Source: Cellvibrionaceae bacterium (GTDB lineage Bacteria > Pseudomonadota > Gammaproteobacteria > Pseudomonadales > Cellvibrionaceae). From it: a stretch of 19,519 nt of DNA. Shown piece by piece: positions 13,877 through 19,519 of this stretch. Location: positions 1 to 19,519 of the forward strand of contig JAGKXA010000066.1 of the NCBI GenBank assembly GCA_021151615.1. The letters run 5' to 3'. Positions within the stretch are counted from its first letter, which is position 1. Every line of letters starts with the position of its first letter. Position numbers and translations under genes: made by a program. The notes under the pieces were generated by a model that was not told the DNA's origin, did not search any database, and saw nothing but the letters and a program-made list of their open reading frames with translations.

Positions 13877-15286
13877 ATGCACCTGACCGTCGGCAAAAAA
13901 CTTTGGCTTGCATTTGTGGGTACAATTACCCTGTGTGTACTTGCGCTTTATTTGCTGTTGCATAACAGCCTCAAGCAAGGATTTCTGGATTACACCTCGC
14001 AACAATCGGTGCAACGGCTGGAGATTTTACGCAGCGCACTGGCCAGCATTTATCGCGAAGAAGGTTCGTTTGATGCATTGAAAACAGATTCGCAACGCTG
14101 GCTCAAACTGAAAGACATTATTTTTGCAGAAAGTGATGCACTATTTTCCGGGTTGCCTGAAGTTGCAGATGCCGATGCGGCTGCCCATACGGTTTACCGT
14201 GAATTTGTTAGCAGTATTAGTCTTGCTGATGTTAACAGGCAGGTAATTCTTGGCGTGGTGAAGCCCGAGCAAGAGTTAACCTGGGTTCCGGTTACTGACC
14301 TGAATAAGGTTATTGGCTTTATCAGTTTTGAAAAGCCCAAAGTCGTTACCAATACTCAGGACCAAAATTTCATTGAGCATCAATTTAAAGTGTTCAGTGT
14401 TATCAGCCTTTTGGTGCTGGTGATTGCAACACTGGTTGCCACCTTGTTTGCACGCCGTATCAGCCGGCCGCTAATGACTCTCGCACAAAAAGCCCATGCG
14501 CTCGCATCGGGCGATTACTCCCAGAAAATTCCGGTGACCAGCCGCGATGAAATTGGCCAGGTATGCAACAGTTTTAATCAACTCAGCGAGGCGCTTGCAG
14601 CCAACCAACAATCGCGCGCACTCTGGGTGGCCGATATTTCCCATGAAATGCGTACGCCCTTGTCTGTGCTCAAAGTGCAAATAGAAGCTATGCAAGATGG
14701 TATAAGGCCAGCGAACCCGGAAAACCTGGCGTTGCTTTATGATAAAGCGCTGGGGTTGAGCAAACTGATTGATGATTTATTTGAGCTTTCATTATCGGAT
14801 GTTGGGGCACTTAGCTACCACAAACAAACGATCAATCTAGTGCCGTTGCTGAAAACCTGTATCGAACATTTTCAGACAAAAGCGCAGCATGCGGGCTTGA
14901 GTTTGCAAGATCAACTTGATCACCAAAATCCGGTATGGATTAGTGCGGATACCGATCGCCTGCAACAATTATTCAGCAACCTGTTGGAAAATTCGATTCG
15001 CTACACCCATAGCCCGGGTGTGGTTGCCGTAGCGCTGACCACCAGGGCTATTCGTGTCGAAATCACTATCGATGACAGCCCACCGGGTATTGCGCCGGAT
15101 CAATATGAGAAAATTTTTGAGCGGCTTTACCGTGTGGAAAATTCGCGCAGTCGCCAAACCGGTGGCGCTGGTTTAGGGTTGGCGATTTGCAAAAATATTG
15201 TTGAAGCCCATCAGGGAACAATTTCTGCAAATACATCTCCACTGGGTGGCTTGCAAATTCGTATCAGCTTGCCGCTTGTCAATTAA
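13877..15286 (+). CDS. baeS: BaeS-like sensor histidine kinase
   Basis: A 469-residue inner-membrane kinase; E. coli BaeS has 467 residues. ATG 13877 was chosen because it has GGA six bases upstream and opens directly into TM1 (LWLAFVGTITLCVLALYLLL, about residues 9-28). A longer in-frame start at 13745 would add 44 residues with no membrane-anchor character. A periplasmic sensor follows (about 30-170), then TM2 (about 172-195), HAMP (about 195-248) and the catalytic core: H-box DISHEMRTP with His256, N-box LFSNLLENSIRYT, G1 DSPPGI, F-box FERLYR and G2 GGAGLGLAI. The HEMRTP and FERLYRVENSRSR regions resemble BaeS, which answers envelope stress and toxic compounds. The cognate regulator starts 28 bases downstream. 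Confidence 0.9.
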   Translation: MHLTVGKKLWLAFVGTITLCVLALYLLLHNSLKQGFLDYTSQQSVQRLEILRSALASIYREEGSFDALKTDSQRWLKLKDIIFAESDALFSGLPEVADADAAAHTVYREFVSSISLADVNRQVILGVVKPEQELTWVPVTDLNKVIGFISFEKPKVVTNTQDQNFIEHQFKVFSVISLLVLVIATLVATLFARRISRPLMTLAQKAHALASGDYSQKIPVTSRDEIGQVCNSFNQLSEALAANQQSRALWVADISHEMRTPLSVLKVQIEAMQDGIRPANPENLALLYDKALGLSKLIDDLFELSLSDVGALSYHKQTINLVPLLKTCIEHFQTKAQHAGLSLQDQLDHQNPVWISADTDRLQQLFSNLLENSIRYTHSPGVVAVALTTRAIRVEITIDDSPPGIAPDQYEKIFERLYRVENSRSRQTGGAGLGLAICKNIVEAHQGTISANTSPLGGLQIRISLPLVN

Positions 15287-15313
15287 TTATTTTTTCATCA
15301 GGGATATTTGTTG

Positions 15314-15994
15314 ATGTCAGCATTCATTTGCGTAATTGAAGATGAACCGGATCTGGCCAATCTGATGGTTGATTACCTCAAGGCCAACGATTTCCAAACC
15401 ATTGTGTTTAATCGCGGTGACGAGGCCAACCTCTGGCTACAAAACAACAACCCGGATCTGATTTTATTGGATCTGATGCTGCCGGGTATGGATGGGTTGC
15501 AGGTCTGTAAAAACCAACGTCAACGCTCGGCGGTGCCTATTATTATGATGACCGCCAAAACCGAAGAAATTGATCGTTTGCTGGGCCTGGAGTTGGGCGC
15601 TGATGATTATATTTGCAAACCCTACAGCGCGCGTGAAGTGGTGGCCCGGGTAAAAGCCGTTTTGCGTCGTATTTGTGTCAGTGCGCCGGTATTAGAAAAC
15701 GCAAAACCGTCGGTTACGCTTGATGAACAGCGCATGAGCGTACGAATTTTTGATCAGCCGGTTGAACTGACCAGCGTGGAATTCCAGTTATTTTCCCTGC
15801 TCTATTCCCAACCGGGCCGGATCTTCTCGCGCCAATATATTCTCGACAACATCTATCAGGACTACCGCGTAGTGGGCGATAGAACCGTCGATGGTCACAT
15901 CAAAAAACTGCGTAAAAAACTCAATGAAGCCAACGAGCAAGTGGAACTGATCCGCTCGGTATATGGCTGCGGCTATAAGTACGAAGCCCCTTAG
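15314..15994 (+). CDS. baeR: BaeR-like OmpR-family response regulator
   Basis: A 226-residue regulator. ATG 15314 is preferred over two in-frame TTG codons just upstream; AGGGA lies about nine bases ahead of it. The receiver domain (about 1-120) has the acidic pair Glu9/Asp10, the phospho-acceptor Asp53 in LILLDLMLPG and the conserved Lys in MTAKTEEIDRLLGLELGADD, a stretch typical of BaeR. The C-terminal winged helix (about 130-226) ends in the usual IRSVYGCGYKYE. It would be phosphorylated by the preceding kinase and would bind tandem direct repeats. Three such repeats lie just downstream, ahead of the Spy-like gene. Confidence 0.92.
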   Translation: MSAFICVIEDEPDLANLMVDYLKANDFQTIVFNRGDEANLWLQNNNPDLILLDLMLPGMDGLQVCKNQRQRSAVPIIMMTAKTEEIDRLLGLELGADDYICKPYSAREVVARVKAVLRRICVSAPVLENAKPSVTLDEQRMSVRIFDQPVELTSVEFQLFSLLYSQPGRIFSRQYILDNIYQDYRVVGDRTVDGHIKKLRKKLNEANEQVELIRSVYGCGYKYEAP

Positions 15995-15999
15995 GGGCT
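15985..15999 (+). other. Hairpin spanning the baeR stop codon
   Basis: AGCCCC (15985-15990) pairs with GGGGCT (15994-15999) around TTA, with the TAG stop inside. No T-run follows, so it is at best a weak terminator or a transcript end stabiliser. Confidence 0.4.
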
Positions 16000-16020
16000 G
16001 AATCCTGCCTGTTCGAAGAC

Positions 16021-16048
16021 ACATTTCTTTCACATTTCAAACATTTTC
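16021..16048 (+). promoter_or_regulatory. Three ACATTT(T)C direct repeats, candidate BaeR-like binding site
   Basis: ACATTTC starts at 16021 and 16032, and ACATTTTC at 16041: steps of 11 and 9 bases, about one helical turn. OmpR-family regulators bind such tandem repeats. They lie 61-88 bases before the start of the Spy-like gene, where an activator site would be expected. Confidence 0.45.
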
Positions 16049-16108
16049 CTTCCCCAATTGTGGCGCACATTAGCAACTGTAGACCCCACAACCACAGAGG
16101 AAAATGCA

Positions 16109-16654
16109 ATGAAAAAGTTAATTATCGCCAGCTTGATTGTCGGTAGCGTTGCTTGTGTAGCTGTAGCATCGAATGCTGATTACATGTCCACGCACGGCAA
16201 CTGGAGCCAGCATTCTGAATGGAATGACAAGGCGGATTGGAACGAAAAGACGGATAGGAAAGCCGGCCACAATCGTTTTGTTGAGCAGCTGAATCTTGAT
16301 CCTGAGCGCGCCGCCAAAATGAACGAGATCCTCAGCTCCTATCGCGAAATCCCGAAACTCTACTTCACTAACCAAACCGATAAAATTCCAGAGTTCCTCG
16401 CGCAAAAAGAGACAGAACTGGAAGCCCTGTTAACCCCGGAAGAACTGGCGCAATTCAAGCAAGCGTTCGCCGACTGGGCGAAAAAGAAAAACTTCAAATT
16501 TATGAATTTCTCGGCTTATCAAGCCCAGCCACAGCCCAATCCCGCGCTTGAAATTAAATTGAATGACGATTTGCGTGAGGAAATTCAACAATCCCTGAAC
16601 AGGGAAATACTGGAACTGCGCAAGCAACTCCACCCACACACTGTAAATGCTTAA
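16109..16654 (+). CDS. Spy/CpxP-like periplasmic protein
   Basis: A 181-residue exported protein. ATG 16109 follows an AGAGG ribosome site and opens a signal peptide (MKKLIIASLIVGSVACVAVASNA, about 23 residues); a longer in-frame start at 16058 lacks this. Residues 32-49 are three hexapeptides beginning with Trp. The helical part contains LNLDPERAAKMNEIL, LLTPEELAQFKQAF and LNREILELRKQL, resembling the LTxxQ-type helices of Spy, CpxP and metal-sensing CnrX proteins, but the LTxxQ motifs are degenerate. In E. coli, spy is a target of BaeR, and this gene directly follows a BaeR-like gene. A chaperone or stress-sensing role is inferred from that and from the fold-like pattern. Confidence 0.72.
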   Translation: MKKLIIASLIVGSVACVAVASNADYMSTHGNWSQHSEWNDKADWNEKTDRKAGHNRFVEQLNLDPERAAKMNEILSSYREIPKLYFTNQTDKIPEFLAQKETELEALLTPEELAQFKQAFADWAKKKNFKFMNFSAYQAQPQPNPALEIKLNDDLREEIQQSLNREILELRKQLHPHTVNA

Positions 16655-16664
16655 TTTTCCGACT

Positions 16665-16715
16665 GCCATAACTCTGCGCCACATTCGCTACCGCTGGCAG
16701 CAACAGAGTTATGGC
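16665..16715 (+). other. Long intergenic hairpin between Spy-like and DUF4405-like genes
   Basis: GCCATAACTCTG (16665-16676) pairs perfectly with CAGAGTTATGGC (16704-16715) across a 27-base loop that contains a smaller GCCA/TGGC pairing. No T-run follows. It may give different mRNA levels to the two flanking genes. Confidence 0.6.
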
Positions 16716-16735
16716 GCTAATTCCGCGAGCAGATT

Positions 16736-17803
16736 ATGAACATTCGAATTGTTTCCAGTATTGTATTGTCGGTTGCCTTTGTCGTCCTGCTGATTACTGG
16801 TGTGTTGCTCTATCTCACGCCCTATAATTATTTTGTCGGCTCACTGCATATATGGGGCGCCATTTTATTTTTAGGTTGTATTGTTTTTCATTTTAAAAAT
16901 AACGCCAGGACCTACAAAAACCACATCCAAAAACGCGTTGGCAAATGGGCGATGACGATTGCTGTACTTGGGCTTGTGCCAATGATTATTGGGCTTATGT
17001 TTAATATAGCCCCTATCTCGTCGGTAGTTCATTTTGGTTACAACGTTAAAAAATCCCAGCAACCTGAAAAACACGAGTATGAAGTGGTAGATCTAACCGC
17101 GGATAAATCAGCACCAGAGAAGGGCTCTCCAGGCACTGCGGCTAGCAAAAGCCACGCACCCAAACTCAAGGTTTTTTTTAAAGCGGGCAAAGAATACCAT
17201 TCCGCACCTCAATCGCTATTTTTAAATATTACTTACACCAGCGTGCCGCAAATTGTTGTATGGATGGAAACACTGGAAGGAAAATATATAGACACACTTT
17301 ATATAACCGGAAAAACTTCCGACTCCAGTTATCGCTCGAAAGATCCGGAGGTTGACGTTGTGCGTCGGCCAGAAGCGCTGCCCTATTGGAGCCATAAACG
17401 CGGAATTAAAGCGAACGATGGGCTTTATACACCTGAGGGCAAAAGTTCAGATCTGGACGGTATCACTGCAGCAACGCCCAAGATGGATTACCAGGTCGCC
17501 ATGTCAGCGCCGCAAATGGGTCGCTACAAATTAATGGTAGAAGTTAATCGCACCTATGATTTTAACGAGTTCTACAGCAAAACCCGTTTTCCCGATGATG
17601 CGGTTTACAGCGGCTCAGGTTCATCCGGCCAACCATCGCTGATTTACGAATCTATTATGGACTCACAACAACCAGGACAACATCTATTTACCTTAGTCGG
17701 CCATGGTCATCACTCAGGTAAAGACGGCTCGCTCTACACCGACCTGCACAATGTCACTACCGCAAAACAAATCCTGGAATTTATTGTGGCGAGTGTGGAA
17801 TAG
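16736..17803 (+). CDS. DUF4405-like membrane domain with DUF2271-like periplasmic domain
   Basis: A 355-residue protein. The N-terminal part has three helices (about 5-27, 36-52 and 71-92). His38 and His52 in SLHIWGAILFLGCIVFHF are 14 residues apart, the spacing of paired haem ligands in cytochrome-b-like bundles, as in DUF4405. The C-terminal periplasmic part (about 140-355) carries QIVVWMETLEGKYIDTLYIT, which resembles DUF2271 proteins, often found with redox membrane partners. A haem-binding electron-transfer role is possible but inferred from two histidines only. It lies 81 bases after the Spy-like gene on the same strand, separated by a large hairpin, and precedes the cation transporter gene. 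Confidence 0.7.
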   Translation: MNIRIVSSIVLSVAFVVLLITGVLLYLTPYNYFVGSLHIWGAILFLGCIVFHFKNNARTYKNHIQKRVGKWAMTIAVLGLVPMIIGLMFNIAPISSVVHFGYNVKKSQQPEKHEYEVVDLTADKSAPEKGSPGTAASKSHAPKLKVFFKAGKEYHSAPQSLFLNITYTSVPQIVVWMETLEGKYIDTLYITGKTSDSSYRSKDPEVDVVRRPEALPYWSHKRGIKANDGLYTPEGKSSDLDGITAATPKMDYQVAMSAPQMGRYKLMVEVNRTYDFNEFYSKTRFPDDAVYSGSGSSGQPSLIYESIMDSQQPGQHLFTLVGHGHHSGKDGSLYTDLHNVTTAKQILEFIVASVE

Positions 17804-17914
17804 GGAGAAAAACTAATGGTGATAGTATCAGTGGAAAAGACATAGGCAGTGAGTTTGTTTATGATCCCAATACACACTCAAGCTGACCTCATGGTAACTA
17901 AACTCCAGGTAACT

Positions 17915-18859
17915 ATGTCTATCACCACCAAAACCTGCCATCACCCCATCCACACCCAAACCAATCCGCTTGCGGAAAAAAATACCCTGCGTGCGGTTGT
18001 GCTCACGGCGGTGATGATGGTGTTGGAAATTGTCGGGGGTTGGTATTACCACTCCATGGCACTGCTGGCCGATGGCTGGCATATGAGTTCCCATGTGGTG
18101 GCATTGGGTTTGGCGCTGGGCGCCTATGTGCTGGCACGGCGCTATGCGCAGGACGGGCGTTTTAGTTTCGGCACCTGGAAAATGGAAGTGCTGGGTGGTT
18201 ACACCAGCGCGATTTTATTGGTGTTGGTGGCAGTGACTATGATGTACCACTCGGTGGCGCGTTTGCTGGTACCGGTGGCAATTGTGTACGACCAGGCGAT
18301 TATGTTGGCGGCAATCGGATTGGTGGTGAATTTGGTCTGTGCCTGGTGGTTAAAAGACGGACATCACCATCATCACGTTCATGCACATCACCACGATCAC
18401 GATCATGAGCATGAACATCACCATCACGAAGATTTAAATTTGCGTGCTGCCTATACCCATGTTTTGGCGGATGCTCTGACCTCACTGCTGGCGATTTTTG
18501 CATTGCTGGGCGGAAAATTTTTTGGTGCCGATTGGCTCGACCCGGTGATGGGAATTGCGGGTTCCATTCTGGTTGCGATCTGGGCGTTTGGTTTATTGCG
18601 CGATACCGGCCGCGCCTTGCTCGATGCTGAAATGGATGCGCCGGTAGTGGATGAAATCCGCGCAGTGATTACACAGTTACCGGTTGCGGCGGAATTAAAG
18701 GATTTGCATGTGTGGCGTGTGGGCGCCGGGCAATATGCTTGTGCATTGGCGGTGAGAATCCCGTCTGACACTACCGGTATTGATGCAGATTTTTTTAAAC
18801 AGCAGCTCGCCGTTCACGAAGAGCTGGTGCATATCACCGTTGAATTAATGAGGCATTAA
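17915..18859 (+). CDS. dmeF: Cation diffusion facilitator, DmeF-like
   Basis: A 314-residue proton-driven divalent metal exporter of the inner membrane. ATG 17915 was chosen because AGG lies about six bases upstream and the product has the usual family length; in-frame GTG 17849 and ATG 17861 would add 22 and 18 residues. There are six membrane helices. The metal site in TM2 is HMSSH (His56, His60) and in TM5 HVLAD (His182, Asp186). The loop between TM4 and TM5 (residues 150-171) has 16 His in 22 residues and would bind cytoplasmic metal. The TM2 pair His/His differs from the His/Asp pair of ZitB-type Zn/Cd exporters and, as I recall, fits the DmeF Co/Ni group; the metal is not proven. The cytoplasmic C-terminal domain contains DLHVWRVG. 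Confidence 0.85.
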   Translation: MSITTKTCHHPIHTQTNPLAEKNTLRAVVLTAVMMVLEIVGGWYYHSMALLADGWHMSSHVVALGLALGAYVLARRYAQDGRFSFGTWKMEVLGGYTSAILLVLVAVTMMYHSVARLLVPVAIVYDQAIMLAAIGLVVNLVCAWWLKDGHHHHHVHAHHHDHDHEHEHHHHEDLNLRAAYTHVLADALTSLLAIFALLGGKFFGADWLDPVMGIAGSILVAIWAFGLLRDTGRALLDAEMDAPVVDEIRAVITQLPVAAELKDLHVWRVGAGQYACALAVRIPSDTTGIDADFFKQQLAVHEELVHITVELMRH

Positions 18860-19049
18860 GCGCAAAAAACAATCAATCATGCCTTTAGTGTAATACGCTG
18901 TAATCCACTTTGTCGCATGAATCAACACAAACATTTTTGTGACAGGGTTTGTATTAAAAAAAGAACAAGACCGCAAAATTTTTTGTGCTACCATCCAAGA
19001 ACTTCGCAATTGTTAGACCAAAACGACATAACACAGGTCAGGTGCACAG
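18860..19049. other. Intergenic region before the DUF4255 gene
   Basis: 190 AT-rich bases with no gene. No intrinsic terminator follows dmeF and no clear promoter was found. AGGT at 19034-19037 and AGG at 19040-19042 serve as likely ribosome sites for the gene at 19050. Confidence 0.4.
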
Positions 19050-19519
19050 GTGATTCAGGCGGCGATTAACCATTTGGCAACACAGCTAAATGCTTACCTT
19101 AAACGCACCAACAATCTCACAGAAGATATTGTGGTGGTGTCGAGCCTGGTGGAAAGCGATGGTAACGTCGCGGCCAACACCAACAATAAATTGGTGTTAT
19201 TCCTCACCAACATTGAGAAAGATACTGTGCCCCAGGCCAATGCTGTGCGCGCCACCGGTTTTGATGGTCGCGCCCTGGTTGGCAGTCGTTCGGTGTATTT
19301 AAATTTGTATGTGATGCTGGCGGCAAATTTCAGTGGCAGTAATTATCCGGAAGCCCTGAAGTTTATTTCCAAAGCCATCGCATTTTTTCAGATGCAACCG
19401 GTGTTCGATAAACAATCAACACCGGATCTGGATTCCCGCATCGATAAACTCGTATTGGATATCGAGAACCTGAATATTCAGGATTTAAGTAATCTCTGGG
19501 GTTTATTGGGTGGGAAATA
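19050..19519 (+). CDS. DUF4255/Pvc16-N family protein of a contractile injection system (3'-truncated)
   Basis: The frame opens with GTG 19050 after an AGG ribosome site and stays open to the window end (156 codons). The product begins MIQAAINHLATQLNAYLKRT and contains NNKLVLFLTNIEKDT, SVYLNLYVMLAANFSGSNY, EALKFISKAIAFFQ and LENL-like IENLNIQDLSNLWGLLGGKY. These are the landmarks of DUF4255 (the N-terminal domain of Pvc16), found in extracellular contractile injection systems such as PVC and Afp and in related tail-like particles, where it is thought to cap the sheath/tube end. About 30-60 more residues are expected beyond the edge. Identification is from recalled family patterns and not a search. 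Sheath, tube, baseplate, AAA+ ATPase and toxin genes should follow if the locus is complete. Confidence 0.83.
   Translation, partial: MIQAAINHLATQLNAYLKRTNNLTEDIVVVSSLVESDGNVAANTNNKLVLFLTNIEKDTVPQANAVRATGFDGRALVGSRSVYLNLYVMLAANFSGSNYPEALKFISKAIAFFQMQPVFDKQSTPDLDSRIDKLVLDIENLNIQDLSNLWGLLGGK

Noticed and set aside
16049..16069. TTCCCCAATTGTGGC region considered as an E. coli-type BaeR box
   Set aside because: It resembles the E. coli BaeR box only loosely and needs an insertion to align. The direct repeats just upstream are a better candidate.

Overview
The window looks like a plant-polysaccharide-degrading gammaproteobacterium of the Cellvibrio type. The evidence is a GH11 xylanase with CBM60, CE4 (NodB-like) and CBM10 modules joined by Ser/Arg-rich linkers, an architecture known from Cellvibrio (XynE/Xyn11A type), plus a PEP-CTERM protein and a BaeS/BaeR-type two-component system. 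The genus is inferred from gene content and was not tested by any search.

Region 1 (1-6196) is a tandem amplification of a two-gene unit, GH11 xylanase followed by a membrane-anchored HEAT-like repeat protein: the 3' end of xylanase A (1-264), HEAT gene A (384-1316), xylanase B (1693-2775), HEAT gene B (2888-3709) and the multimodular xylanase/esterase C (4106-6196). Each xylanase is followed by a GGCAGA-containing hairpin. Xylanases B and C share a long 5' leader with exact blocks and hairpins that differ by base-pair-preserving changes. Together the locus encodes secreted enzymes that cut xylan, remove acetyl groups and bind plant cell walls, plus an uncharacterised envelope partner.

Region 2 (6226-10730) holds single genes separated by hairpin terminators: a TauE/SafE permease, a secreted thaumatin-like protein on the minus strand, a divergent Lgt-like membrane protein, and a PEP-CTERM protein on the minus strand with a sigma-54-like promoter and a hairpin at its predicted 5' end.

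Region 3 (10767-18859) is signalling and envelope/metal homeostasis: a CHASE-like/PAS/PAS/GGDEF/EAL protein with intact c-di-GMP motifs, a BaeS-like kinase and BaeR-like regulator, a Spy/CpxP-like periplasmic protein, a DUF4405-like membrane protein with a periplasmic domain, and a DmeF-like cation diffusion facilitator with a His-rich loop. The order suggests an envelope- or metal-stress module controlled by the two-component system.

Region 4 (19050-end) is the beginning of a GTG-started gene, cut by the window edge, for a DUF4255/Pvc16-N-type protein. Genes of this family belong to extracellular contractile injection systems, so such a locus may continue to the right. No tRNA, rRNA, CRISPR array or insertion sequence was seen.
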